From Melghirimyces profundicolus (GTDB taxonomy: Bacteria; Bacillota; Bacilli; Thermoactinomycetales; DSM-45169), in the NCBI RefSeq assembly GCF_003054245.1, contig NZ_QBKR01000018.1, positions 1 through 64,000 of the forward strand: a DNA stretch of 64,000 bases, in the 5' to 3' direction. Shown here piece after piece: positions 1 to 8,942 of the stretch (its first letter is position 1; each line of letters opens with the position of its first letter). The notes under the pieces were generated by a model, which had not been told where the DNA came from, did no database searches, and saw nothing but the letters and a program-made list of their open reading frames with translations. A program made the translations under genes and the position numbers.

Positions 1-1
1 G

Positions 2-61
2 CGGCAATTACCGACAGAAGTTAAGTGGTCGGTATATGAATTATTAGACAGATACCGATGA
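2..61 (+). CDS. 3' end of an unidentified gene (partial at window edge)
   Basis: An open frame enters from the left edge and reads 19 residues (RQLPTEVKWSVYELLDRYR) to a TGA at 59-61. The residue mix is protein-like, but the piece is too short to assign to a family. It may equally be a chance open frame. From 62 to 250 I see no gene; the stretch is AT-rich and should carry the promoter of spo0M, though no clear -35/-10 pair stands out. Confidence 0.25.
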   Translation, partial: RQLPTEVKWSVYELLDRYR

Positions 62-250
62 TTTTGGTTTATTTTCCCTAATCAACAGGCCTGGTATTTC
101 ACAACAAGAAAACAAAGCGACATTAAGATATACTGTGTTTTCTTAAGGGTTACGCCATTGCTATCATTTGCCACCGGCACAAGTGGAGGATAATTTCCGA
201 GATATAAATTGACTGTTCCACTAGAAAAATCAATCGAGGAGGGAAGTATA

Positions 251-1075
251 TTGATTAAAATGTTATTGGCTTCATTGGGTGTGGGGGGAGCTAAAATTGA
301 CTTGGTGTTGGAACAGGAGGAAGTAAGGATGGGGGAGACGATAACGGGGGAAATTCATCTCAAAGGGGGCGATGTCGATCAAAGCATCCGAGGATTTTCG
401 GTTGATTTCTGTGTGGAGTCCCAGCTAGCAGGAATCGAAATTAAGGAATGTGTTTGCAGTATTCCGGTCACGGATGAGGCAATCACATTAAAGGCCGGCG
501 AAGAACGGACCTATCCGTTTTCATTTACATGTCCTGAATTTCTTCCGTTCTCCTATAACCTGGACAAGGGTGGAATTTGGTCGTTTGATGATACACAACA
601 GCAAGTAACCAATACGAAGTTTTACTTTAAAACCAATTTGGATATTGCATTAGCCAAAGATGTTAAAGATCGCGATACCATAAACGTTCTGCCTGCAGGG
701 ATAGTAAAAAATTTTCTGGAGGCTTGCTGGCGTCTCGGATTTTTCCTTCGAGGAGAAAGTTACTGGGGTGAACGATACGGAAAGGCCCAATCCTTTCATC
801 TTGTACCGAGAGGCTGGATGCGAGGAAAGTTTGATGAAATAAAATTCGTCTATATTCCGAGTCGTACCAAAAGCGAAATGGAAGTGGGTTTTGAAGTCGA
901 TCGATCCACGACCGGGATTAAAGGCGTATTGTACGATAAGCTGGACATGGATGAAGTAAAGGGAGGGCATATTTTTTCTAAAGAAGATTTGGCGACAGTG
1001 GAGAAAGCCGAGGAGACGATCAAATATTTTATCCTTGAGAAAGCAAAGAAACTTAAAGGGGTCAACCTGTATTAA
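251..1075 (+). CDS. spo0M: Spo0M-like sporulation-control protein (arrestin-like fold)
   Basis: The 274-residue protein belongs to the Spo0M family, cytosolic proteins with an arrestin-like beta-sandwich that affect sporulation control in Bacillus. The opening (MLLASLGVGGAKIDLVLEQ) and the following alternating beta-strand pattern, with the pair around VRMGETITGEIHLKGG, match the family, which is about 260 residues in Bacillus subtilis. I chose the TTG at 251 because GAGGAGGG at 236-243 sits 7 bases upstream; an upstream in-frame TTG at 209 lacks such a site. It stands alone, followed by a 190-base gap. Its exact molecular partner is not inferable from sequence. Confidence 0.85.
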   Translation: MIKMLLASLGVGGAKIDLVLEQEEVRMGETITGEIHLKGGDVDQSIRGFSVDFCVESQLAGIEIKECVCSIPVTDEAITLKAGEERTYPFSFTCPEFLPFSYNLDKGGIWSFDDTQQQVTNTKFYFKTNLDIALAKDVKDRDTINVLPAGIVKNFLEACWRLGFFLRGESYWGERYGKAQSFHLVPRGWMRGKFDEIKFVYIPSRTKSEMEVGFEVDRSTTGIKGVLYDKLDMDEVKGGHIFSKEDLATVEKAEETIKYFILEKAKKLKGVNLY

Positions 1076-1266
1076 ACGGTCCTTTAACTATCACGCAGGG
1101 GAAACCCTCTCGTCTTGTTTAATAAAATTTGTACTACAGAACTAAATTTGAATAGTTCCAATGATGAATAGCCAATATGGTTCAGCCACTCTAAAATGGA
1201 ATTGAAAGTAAGTTTCTGGGGAGGGCTCCTAATCGGATCTTCCCCTTTTCATTGGAGGTTGAATCA

Positions 1267-2172
1267 TTGAAATGCAAAGCATTCATTAGTTTCATGCTCA
1301 CCTTTGTATTGGTGATGGTTTCGGGGTGTGGCCTTCAGCAGAAAGCGGTGGAAGGGGATTCACCGAAAGAGGAAGCTGCCGAGCCGAAACCGGAGAAGTT
1401 GTCAATGACCCAGGTGGTTCAAAAGACGCAGAAAGCGTCTCAAAAAGCGAAGGGGTATACCGTCAAATCCGGGGGCAAGCAAGAGATCAGCATGGAGGTG
1501 GAAGGTCAAAGCCAGGGAATCACCCAAGAGTTCGATCTGAAAATGGACATCACCCAAAACCCCCGCGCCGTTCACTTTTCCGGAACCATCCAAGGGGGAG
1601 GTCAATCCGGGACAGTGGAAGGATATCAAGTTGGCAATGAAATCTATCAAACCGTGGATGGGTCGACTTGGGTGAAAGGGACGGGAGCGGATCTGAACCA
1701 ATTTGGGGGAAATCAAGGACAGGATCCTTCCCAAGCGTTGCAAAAACTGCAGGAGCTTCTGTCCCAAATTCAGGGGAACAAGAAAGACCAAGCATTGCAA
1801 ATGAAAGAAACGAGGGACCAATATGTGATCACCGTCAATGTGATGGAAGATCAACCGGAAGTGAAAGAGCTGTTTCTGAAGCAAATGACGGGTTCGATGG
1901 TTCCCACCATGAAACAAGCGGGAGTGTCGGTCAATGAGAGTGCGATCAAGCTGAACAAGCTGAAACAGGTGTACCATATCAACAAGAGCACCTTTGAACA
2001 AGAAAAGATGGAGCAGGAGATGGAAGTGGAGATTCCGGTAAACGACGGAACCACCTCCGGTGTCATCAAGGCAGATCAGTCTATGACCCTTTCGTTGCAA
2101 GGGGAGTTCACGGGCACGATCGAGGTTCCTCAGGAAGTAAAAGAAAGTGCCCGGAATGCTCAAATGCAATGA
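1267..2172 (+). CDS. Secreted lipoprotein, LolA/DUF6612-like
   Basis: A 301-residue predicted lipoprotein: a charged start, hydrophobic segment, and lipobox VSGC with the lipid-bearing Cys at 21. It would be anchored on the outer face of the membrane. The linker is Glu/Lys/Pro-rich; the remainder is rich in Gln, Gly and Val with beta-strand alternation, resembling the Bacillus DUF6612-type lipoproteins with a LolA-like fold; that family match is from general pattern only. The TTG at 1267 is preferred over an in-frame TTG at 1252 because GGAGGT at 1254-1259 lies 7 bases upstream. First of three lipoprotein genes in a row, and closed by its own hairpin. Confidence 0.75.
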   Translation: MKCKAFISFMLTFVLVMVSGCGLQQKAVEGDSPKEEAAEPKPEKLSMTQVVQKTQKASQKAKGYTVKSGGKQEISMEVEGQSQGITQEFDLKMDITQNPRAVHFSGTIQGGGQSGTVEGYQVGNEIYQTVDGSTWVKGTGADLNQFGGNQGQDPSQALQKLQELLSQIQGNKKDQALQMKETRDQYVITVNVMEDQPEVKELFLKQMTGSMVPTMKQAGVSVNESAIKLNKLKQVYHINKSTFEQEKMEQEMEVEIPVNDGTTSGVIKADQSMTLSLQGEFTGTIEVPQEVKESARNAQMQ

Positions 2173-2175
2173 CCG

Positions 2176-2203
2176 GAGATCCCCGTTTCGTGACGGGGAT
2201 CTC
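2176..2203 (+). terminator. Hairpin terminator after the lipoprotein gene
   Basis: A perfect 10-bp stem (GAGATCCCCG with CGGGGATCTC) around an 8-base loop begins 3 bases after the stop codon. The T-run behind it is weak (GTTTGG), so termination may be partial. Confidence 0.65.
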
Positions 2204-2375
2204 GTTTGGATGGCCCTTTCCTGTGGGAGACGTGCCCTTTAATTCATATGAAAAAATACGATAATGACTCGTTTTCTCTCGCCTCAAAACCAATGGTAGT
2301 GAAAAGCCTGTTTTTGCCTGGAACGATTGGCTCAGTCGTTTCATTCTGACGGGAGGAGGCTCATAAACAAAACCC

Positions 2376-3725
2376 ATGTGGAAACGAATCGGAACGGGGA
2401 TCCTGGCCATGCTGTTGGCCTTCACCACAGGATGTGGCCTGTTGACGGAGTCGGGTTCCCAATCGGTTAAAAAGGCGGAAGCGGATCCATCCGCAGAGCA
2501 AAAGAAGCCCGACTATTCGGGCCTGAAGATTCCCGAGCAACTGAAAAGCTTGGACATCATGAAGGGACCCGGAGAGTATGGCGGTACTTCGTATGATTTG
2601 AAGAAAATCAGACCTCAATTGGACAAAATCTCTGCTGCCATCTCCCCCGATCAATTGGAAGCCCGGCTCATCCAAATGATGGGAGAGGATTACCGTCGCC
2701 ACATCAAAAAATATCAGGACTTTGATACTTCCGTCATCGACATTGAAGCGGGACCCGGCAGTGTAAAGAACATTCAGGTGCCGGAAGGGCAGGAAGTCAA
2801 TATCGTCATCTTATTGGATGCCAGCGGAAGCATGGCGGACAAGGTGGATGGCGGAGTGAAAATGGACCTTGCCAAGTCTTCGGTTCAGGATTTCGTCTCC
2901 AACATGCCCGAAGGGGCCCATATTTCCCTTCAGGTGTACGGTCACAAAGGGAGCAACAGCAAAAGCGACAAGCAGATTTCTTGTAACAGCATCGAAGAAA
3001 TTTACCCGCTGGGTGCGTATGACCAGACACGATTTCAATCATCTTTAAAATCTCTCAAACCCGCCGGGTGGACCCCGTTGGCCGGTGCCATTCAAAAGGC
3101 TGAAAAGACACTTGCCGGCCACACGGGTGACAATACACAAAATGTCGTCTATGTGGTGAGCGACGGGATCGAAACTTGTGACGGGGATCCGGTGGCCGCC
3201 GCCGACAAGCTCCATCACTCCAATATCCAAGCCGTGGTTAACATCATCGGTTTTGATGTGGACAATGAGGGCCAACAAGCATTGCTGGAGGTAGCCAATG
3301 CCGGAGGTGGCGAATACCAGACAGTCAAATCCAAGGTGGATCTGGAGGCCTATTTTGAAGGGGAATTCAAACGTCTCTATGATGAATGGCAAAAATGGGC
3401 GGAAGTCCATGAAGAGAAAGCAAGCATCATCGCTGCCCACAAGCTGGACCACCTGGATATCAATCATGAGGACATGAAGCGGTTGGTCGAATGGGAATAC
3501 AACCATTTCAAAGATGCTCTCACCTATTTAAAAGAAGAGCGCAAATTTGAGTATGAACTTATTTCCGAAGTGGAATCCCGTATCTACGAGCGCAAGGAAG
3601 CATTGAGCGATTATTCTTATGAGACAAAAGAACAGCTTCAAACGGAAGTTCAGAACAACCGGGACAATCTACAGGATCATGTCCGAAATAAGCGGGATGA
3701 AGAACAAGAAAAACTCAACAATTAG
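2376..3725 (+). CDS. vWA-domain lipoprotein with C-terminal coiled coil
   Basis: 449 residues. The signal peptide ends in TTGC (Cys20), so the protein is probably a surface lipoprotein. A von Willebrand A domain spans about 140-345 and keeps the MIDAS metal site: D148-x-S150-x-S152 (DASGS), T233 in GWTPL and D263 in VSDGIE. Such domains bind a divalent metal and protein ligands. Residues 345-449 are charged and predicted helical/coiled coil, ending in KRDEEQEKLNN. The purine-rich GGGAGGAGG at 2351-2359 is 16 bases from the ATG, unusually far, but an in-frame stop at 2364 excludes an earlier start. The next lipoprotein gene follows by 29 bases, suggesting one transcript. The ligand is unknown. 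Confidence 0.8.
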   Translation: MWKRIGTGILAMLLAFTTGCGLLTESGSQSVKKAEADPSAEQKKPDYSGLKIPEQLKSLDIMKGPGEYGGTSYDLKKIRPQLDKISAAISPDQLEARLIQMMGEDYRRHIKKYQDFDTSVIDIEAGPGSVKNIQVPEGQEVNIVILLDASGSMADKVDGGVKMDLAKSSVQDFVSNMPEGAHISLQVYGHKGSNSKSDKQISCNSIEEIYPLGAYDQTRFQSSLKSLKPAGWTPLAGAIQKAEKTLAGHTGDNTQNVVYVVSDGIETCDGDPVAAADKLHHSNIQAVVNIIGFDVDNEGQQALLEVANAGGGEYQTVKSKVDLEAYFEGEFKRLYDEWQKWAEVHEEKASIIAAHKLDHLDINHEDMKRLVEWEYNHFKDALTYLKEERKFEYELISEVESRIYERKEALSDYSYETKEQLQTEVQNNRDNLQDHVRNKRDEEQEKLNN

Positions 3726-3754
3726 TTTTTCCGCCAAAGAAGGAGGGTGTTTTC

Positions 3755-4222
3755 GTGAAAAAGGTTTGGATTTTGGGTGTGTGTGCTGTGCTGTTGATAA
3801 CGGGATCCGGCTGCGGTCTTCTGACGAACAAGGAGAGTACGGAGGCGGACGCCGCCAAGGAAGCGAAGGGGCCCAAGGTTGCTAAAATTGAATTCGGTGA
3901 TTATCCTCAGGATGAAGGTAATTTTAAAGTTTTGAACAAAAGAAAACACTTCGGCAAAGATGAGAACTTCGCTTTGGTTTTCCGTTTGCCGAAAGGGAAA
4001 CAGTTCGATACCACCCGGTTGAAGTTCCAAATCATCAACAAAAAGGGAGATCGGGTGTTGCAGGAAATCATTCAGGAAGTGGAGCCGGATTCCAGCAAGT
4101 ACAAATGGGAGTTCAGCAGCGATTTTGATTTCCATGGTTTCTACGAGACCGGCGACTATCAGATCAAGGTTTGGCGCGGGAAGGATTTGCTTGCGGAAGG
4201 AGATTTCATCATCACGGAATAA
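3755..4222 (+). CDS. Small lipoprotein with predicted beta-sandwich
   Basis: 155 residues beginning at a GTG with AAGGAGGG just upstream. The signal peptide ends in GSGC (Cys20), and the mature part begins CGLLTNKES, resembling the CGLLTES start of the upstream vWA lipoprotein. The body (about 45-155) alternates short beta strands and ends DYQIKVWRGKDLLAEGDFIITE-like, typical of an Ig-like or invasin-type module that modifies or binds at the cell surface. I do not recognise the family. Short spacing to the vWA gene and a terminator after it argue that the two form an operon and may act together. Confidence 0.65.
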   Translation: MKKVWILGVCAVLLITGSGCGLLTNKESTEADAAKEAKGPKVAKIEFGDYPQDEGNFKVLNKRKHFGKDENFALVFRLPKGKQFDTTRLKFQIINKKGDRVLQEIIQEVEPDSSKYKWEFSSDFDFHGFYETGDYQIKVWRGKDLLAEGDFIITE

Positions 4223-4240
4223 TAAATATGAATTCCATGA

Positions 4241-4268
4241 GGGAGCAGGGGACTACCCCCTTGCTCCC
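4241..4268 (+). terminator. Terminator of the lipoprotein operon
   Basis: GGGAGCA at 4241-4247 pairs perfectly with TGCTCCC at 4262-4268, with an inner GGG/CCC extension. A short T-rich tail (TTATCATTT) follows. It lies 18 bases past the stop of the small lipoprotein. Confidence 0.7.
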
Positions 4269-4292
4269 TTATCATTTGCTCCGCCCCCCACT

Positions 4293-4326
4293 GGAAGCGT
4301 TATGATTGAATGTTCGTTTCGAGAAG
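4293..4326 (+). repeat. Decayed left end of the inverted-repeat element
   Basis: The 34 bases closely match the left terminus of the complete element at 8943 (shared core ATGTTCGTTTCGAGA; the AAGYRTTRTGA end is also conserved). Homology fades after about 4326. No right end is visible nearby. The rest of the 402-base gap 4223-4624 holds only the preceding terminator and local GC-rich hairpins such as CCTGCG-GG-CGCAGG near 4380-4395; I see no gene in it. Confidence 0.6.
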
Positions 4327-4624
4327 CAAGGGTTGCTCCGACATCGGGTCGTGGTCAACCTGGCTTCACCTGGTTGTTGCACCTGCGGGCGCAGGAGAAG
4401 ATCCTGGATGAGGGACCTTCTTTAAACGGCAAGGGGTTGGCATCATTTCCAAGATCTTTTATTGCGATCGGCTTGGCGCTGGGCGGTTGCAACGGGTTCA
4501 GCGAATGGTGATCTTGGTCCTCACCGGTTCTTCCGACTTTCTTCGACAACTATTTGCGACTTAGCTATAAATCTCAAAGCAGTGCCAGCGAAGGGTTACA
4601 TTATTTCCCCGGAAAAGTTCCTTC

Positions 4625-5956
4625 TCATCCCCCGCCGGATTCCCCTTTCAAGGCTTCGTAGGGGCCTCCCACTTCTTCCAGCCAGACCTGTTCCGCTTCT
4701 TGTTTGCCTTTCTGCAGGTTGACGGTCAGCAATAGGACGATGCCCGCCAGGAAGAAGAAAGCCAGGGAGGTGATTCCGAAACGGCTGGAGCCGGTGAATT
4801 GGCCGACCAGACCGAAGAGGAAGGGACCGAAAATGGAGGCGAACTTGCCGGAGAGGCTGTAGAAGCCGAAGAACTCGGCGTTTCGGTGGGCGGGGATCAG
4901 GCGGGTGAAGATGGATCGGGAGAGGGCCTGGCTTCCTCCCTGAACGGTGCCCACCAGAATGGCCAGGGCGTAGAAATGGGAAGCCGTCTGCATGAAGTAG
5001 CCCAGGATGACAATGATGAGGTAGACTCCCAGGGTGGCGATCAGGGTGCGCATGGCACCGAAACGGTCGGCGATGCGGCCGAACAGGAGGGTGAAAGGAA
5101 TCCCCACAAATTGGGTGATCAACAGGGCGGCGATCAGGTCGGTTTGGCCGATGCCGATCTCCCGGCCGTAAATGGTGGCCATCTTGATAATGGTGTTGAT
5201 GCCGTCGGAGAAAAACCAAAAAGCGACAAGAAACTTCAACACCTCCGGATACCGTTTTAAACGGCGGAGGGTGTTCCCGACGGAACGGAACCCGACAGCG
5301 GCCATGGCCGTGGGCCGGATTCGGGCCCCGGGTGCGTTCCCGCCCTTTTGCTCCCGCACATGGCGGAAAAGAGGGATCGAAAAGACCCACCACCAGATGC
5401 CCACGGACAGGAAGGCGAGTTGGGTGGCGACCAGGGAGTCCGGAAGGAAGAAGGCCTTGGGGAATTGGATGGCGGCCAGGTTGACGGCGAGCAACACTCC
5501 GCCTCCGATGTAGCCGAAGGCGTAACCCCGGGAAGAGACCCGGTCCCTTTCCCTTTCCGGGACCAGGTCGGTAAGAAAAGCGTCGTAAAAGACATTTCCG
5601 CCCGAGTAAGCCAAGGTCCCCAGGATGACGAGAAGGGACGCCGACACCCAGTCTCCTTCTCCGGTAAAAAAGAGAAGAGAGGAGGCCAGCGCACCCATGT
5701 AGGTGAAAAATCGGAGAAAGGTCCGCTTGGAGCGGGAATAATCGGCGATGGCACCCAGAACCGGGGAGAGGAGCACCACAAAGATGAGGGCAATGGACTG
5801 GGTATAGCCCCAGTAGGCGGTCTTGGTGGTTCCGTCCAGTCCGGCGGCAGCGACATCGGCGTAAAAGATGGGCATAACGGCCGCCATGACGGTGGTGGCG
5901 AAAGCGGAATTGGCCCAGTCATACAGGACCCACGCTCGGACCGCTTTGCGGTTCAT
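4625..5956 (-). CDS. MFS transporter, UMF1/Atg22-like family
   Basis: 443 residues with about 12 hydrophobic segments, an integral membrane permease of the major facilitator superfamily. The N-terminal signature RAWVLYDWANSAFATTVMA and the following FYADVA are typical of the UMF1 (vacuole effluxer Atg22-like) family, represented in Bacillus by YxiO. The substrate is unknown; family members have been linked to amino-acid or solute efflux. The start ATG at 5956 has GAGAGGAA upstream. The gene is alone on this strand, divergent from the kinase-like gene; in the 291-base gap an extended -10 (TGATATACT on the minus strand, 6016-6024) may be its promoter. Confidence 0.8.
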   Translation of the reverse strand: MNRKAVRAWVLYDWANSAFATTVMAAVMPIFYADVAAAGLDGTTKTAYWGYTQSIALIFVVLLSPVLGAIADYSRSKRTFLRFFTYMGALASSLLFFTGEGDWVSASLLVILGTLAYSGGNVFYDAFLTDLVPERERDRVSSRGYAFGYIGGGVLLAVNLAAIQFPKAFFLPDSLVATQLAFLSVGIWWWVFSIPLFRHVREQKGGNAPGARIRPTAMAAVGFRSVGNTLRRLKRYPEVLKFLVAFWFFSDGINTIIKMATIYGREIGIGQTDLIAALLITQFVGIPFTLLFGRIADRFGAMRTLIATLGVYLIIVILGYFMQTASHFYALAILVGTVQGGSQALSRSIFTRLIPAHRNAEFFGFYSLSGKFASIFGPFLFGLVGQFTGSSRFGITSLAFFFLAGIVLLLTVNLQKGKQEAEQVWLEEVGGPYEALKGESGGG

Positions 5957-6247
5957 GGGGACATCATTCCTCTCGGATATTCATCGCACAATTCGGAAAA
6001 ATGATCGTCATTGACAGTATATCACAGTCGGCCGAGAAGGGGGCGGCTTTCCCGGAAACCGGGCAAAACCGCCGTTTTTCCCGGGAAAAGGGTGTCCAGC
6101 ATTTCCGCTTCATGGTAAAATAAACGCAATGAAGCCCGTGTTGAAATGTGTTGAATGCAATCGGAAGTTGTTCCCAACGGATGGGGAAACGTGTCGGAAC
6201 ATTCGGTTGCCTTGAATCGGCCCAGGGAGAAAGAGGGTGCATGAACA

Positions 6248-7147
6248 ATGAAGAAAAAGGGTGATCGAATCCGGGGTACGTACCGGGTGCTTCAGGCATT
6301 CCCTTTCGTCCAGGGGGTTCTGTACTACACCGAGGTGGAACCCGATTCCCGGGACGGGAAACCATCCACTCCCCTTCCAACGCGGTTCCTGCACGGGCTG
6401 GATATCCGGTCAATCCGGAAAAGAGTCGATCTCAAAAAGCTTCTCAAACGGGATACCGGTGTCTTTTTTCCCCTCCAGGGACTGTTCGTGGAAGAAGGAA
6501 TCCTGTACCAGGTGCTCGGAAAGCTGGACGGTCAACTTCTGGCCCATCATCTTTACCGTTCCGTCCCCCTCACCGCAAATGAAGCCATACATATCCTGCA
6601 ATGCGTTTCCGGCCATTTGGTACGGATTTACCGGAAAGACCTGTTTACCGTCGTCCACCCTCAAAACATGTTGATCACAGGGGGTTCCGTCCGGTTTTTG
6701 TACGGGGGCCCCTCCGGACTTCTCCCCAAATTGAAAGGAGGCCCTCCCGGCGGCGGGAGGGCGGTCCCGGAGGAACGGAAACGACAGGAACAGATGATGG
6801 ACGCCTATTCCCTGGGGGCGCTGGCCTATATTATGCTGACCGGAACCAGCCCCTCTCCCCCGGGAAACCTGTTGCCCATCCGAACCTGCCGGAGGGACGT
6901 GCCGCCCTCCCTGGAACATTTGATCATGCAATCTCTTCTGGCGGAGCCCGAATCCCGTCCCCGGGTTGAAGATCTGTGGGAAACCCTCAGGAGGATTCCC
7001 GTTGACCGGGAATTAAAAAAAGAACATCCCATCTGCCACCCGAGTGCGGATCGGAAAAGATCCCCCCGGACCCCGGGGCAAGTCAACCGGCTGCAGCGCT
7101 CCGGAAGAGGCGTCCCGGTTGTTTCAAGACCCGATGATTCCCCTTGA
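6248..7147 (+). CDS. Protein-kinase-fold protein, probable pseudokinase
   Basis: 299 residues. The C-lobe of a Ser/Thr kinase is recognisable: MMDAYSLGALAYIMLTGTSP (about 184-203, subdomain IX with its conserved Asp) and PPSLEHLIMQSLLAEPESRP (subdomain XI). The catalytic loop HRDLKPxN is replaced by VVHPQN (135-140), losing the catalytic Asp, and the DFG position reads LYG (151-153). No convincing Gly-rich loop or VAIK lysine is present. It is therefore probably not an active kinase but a regulatory or scaffold protein. The last 50 residues are basic and low complexity. No transmembrane segment is seen. Neighbours on both sides are unrelated, so its pathway is unclear. From 7148 to 7410 nothing is recognised. 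Confidence 0.6.
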   Translation: MKKKGDRIRGTYRVLQAFPFVQGVLYYTEVEPDSRDGKPSTPLPTRFLHGLDIRSIRKRVDLKKLLKRDTGVFFPLQGLFVEEGILYQVLGKLDGQLLAHHLYRSVPLTANEAIHILQCVSGHLVRIYRKDLFTVVHPQNMLITGGSVRFLYGGPSGLLPKLKGGPPGGGRAVPEERKRQEQMMDAYSLGALAYIMLTGTSPSPPGNLLPIRTCRRDVPPSLEHLIMQSLLAEPESRPRVEDLWETLRRIPVDRELKKEHPICHPSADRKRSPRTPGQVNRLQRSGRGVPVVSRPDDSP

Positions 7148-7410
7148 ACAGGGCCGGGAAGTCCTTCCGGCCGGCTGTCCGATTGGGACCGGACAACAAC
7201 CGATGCCGAATCCACGGAAGCAGATGAGTGGAAAAGACGGAGGGCGGGATTCCGCGACCTCCCCTTGGACTAGGTGCCGTCTTTGATGAACTGCGCATGC
7301 GCCTCCTGTGAATCCCGTCAGTTGGAGGAGACGGGAGGCATTCCCCTGACAGAGAGATCAGGCAGGGATGTGGTGAGAAATTTCCAATCCCCGAAGGGAG
7401 GTAGGCGATA

Positions 7411-8694
7411 ATGCGCGTTTTGATGATTTTGTTTAAGGATATCCACTACGATGCCCGGGTCCAGAGGGAAGCTGTCGCATTGGCCAATGCGGGCTGGTAT
7501 GTGGATATTGCCTGTGTACAGAGTGCTTCCGAGCCGCCGCCTGAACTCCATGAGAGGGTGAGATTCCTCCGGTTTCGGATCAATACAAAACGGATCAAAC
7601 GGTTTGTGGACAAGAAAGCGGCCGTCAGGGTGAAGCGGGGAGTCTACCGGGTCGTCCGAAGCCCCATGGTCCGAATGGCCAAAGATGTGGTGGCCCAGCG
7701 GAACTTTGCGTTTCGGATCTGGGAACTTTGTGAGAACGCCTCTTACGAGGCCGTTCATTGTCACGATCTGCACACTCTGAGCATCGGGGTTCACCTGAAA
7801 AGGAAAAAAGGGTGCACCCTGGTCTATGACTCCCATCAACCTTTCGATGAAGGGAACGGGAAAACCCGGTGGGGACGTCTGGTCAGCCACCGGATGGAAT
7901 CCTGGTGGATGGAATCAGTCGACCACCTCATCACCGAAAACGAATTGTTGGAAGCGAAGTTTCAGCATCACTATCCCGACCTTTCGATCACTGTGCTCCG
8001 GAACATCCCTGAGTCCCTGTCCCAACTTCCGGAGGAAAAAAACTATTTCCACGGGAAGTTTGGCCTGGCTCCCGGGGATCGGGTCGTTCTTTACCAGGGT
8101 GGCTTTTTGCGGAATCGGGGGTTGGAAGAATTGATCCACGCTTTCACCCGCCTTCCCGATCATTACAAGTTGGTCTTGCTCGGGTTCGGGGAATGGGAGG
8201 AGCGCTTAAGGAGGCTGGTGAGGGAAAAGAAGGTGGGGGACAAGGTCTTTTTCCATCCTCCCCTGTGTCCCCGGGAATTGCTCCGGGTCACCAGCCACGC
8301 CGATCTGGGAACCGTGTTGTACGGGGGCAAGGAGGGGATTCACCCCTTGTCCACACCCAACCAAGTGTTCGAATACATCCAGGCCGGAATCCCCGCGGTT
8401 ACCAGTGATCAGCCGGGAATCGCTCATGTCGTGGGCGCATACAAAACCGGCCGCCTGGTGGACCCGCTGAATGTAGGGGAGATCGCCTCGGCGATCCACG
8501 AAATCCTGCCCGATCCCGATCCCTGGCGGATCAGCACCCACAAAGCACGAAAGCTGCTCAACTGGGAGAAAGAGCGGGAACGACTGGTGGAGCTTTACCG
8601 GCAAATCAACCTCACGCAGGCGGAACAAAGGAAAAAAGAAGATCGAGAGTCCGAAGACGCGGTTTCCATTCAACCCCATCTGAGACAACTGTGA
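7411..8694 (+). CDS. Glycosyltransferase, GT-B fold (GT4-like)
   Basis: 427 residues in the two-Rossmann GT-B layout. The N-terminal domain starts MRVLMILFKDIHYDARVQRE (acceptor side). The C-terminal domain begins near 215 (DRVVLYQGGFLRNRGLEELI) and carries the nucleotide-sugar site: EGIHPLSTPNQVFEYIQAGIPAV, with the E-x7-E-like pattern of family 4 retaining enzymes. It probably adds a sugar to a cell-envelope glycan or polysaccharide; donor and acceptor are unknown. The ATG has AAGGGAGGT 7 bases upstream. No other glycan gene is adjacent, so it is an isolated transferase here. Confidence 0.8.
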   Translation: MRVLMILFKDIHYDARVQREAVALANAGWYVDIACVQSASEPPPELHERVRFLRFRINTKRIKRFVDKKAAVRVKRGVYRVVRSPMVRMAKDVVAQRNFAFRIWELCENASYEAVHCHDLHTLSIGVHLKRKKGCTLVYDSHQPFDEGNGKTRWGRLVSHRMESWWMESVDHLITENELLEAKFQHHYPDLSITVLRNIPESLSQLPEEKNYFHGKFGLAPGDRVVLYQGGFLRNRGLEELIHAFTRLPDHYKLVLLGFGEWEERLRRLVREKKVGDKVFFHPPLCPRELLRVTSHADLGTVLYGGKEGIHPLSTPNQVFEYIQAGIPAVTSDQPGIAHVVGAYKTGRLVDPLNVGEIASAIHEILPDPDPWRISTHKARKLLNWEKERERLVELYRQINLTQAEQRKKEDRESEDAVSIQPHLRQL

Positions 8695-8942
8695 AAACCG
8701 GCCAAAATCCGCCGAAGGATGAGGGGAAAGGGCAGCCCGCCAAGATGTCGGTTTTCCGTTCTTTTGGTCAGGAAGAGGGAGGGACGGCCCTTTTTCATAG
8801 AAGGGATTCCGGCCGGTCGCCCGATAAGTTCCCCGGGGCCCCGTCGCCGGTCCGGTAAGGGAGCCTGCCTGCGGTGGCGGTTGGACCGTGCCAATCTGAC
8901 ATTCCTGGAGCGAAACAGGATGACTTACATATTGCTTCACGC

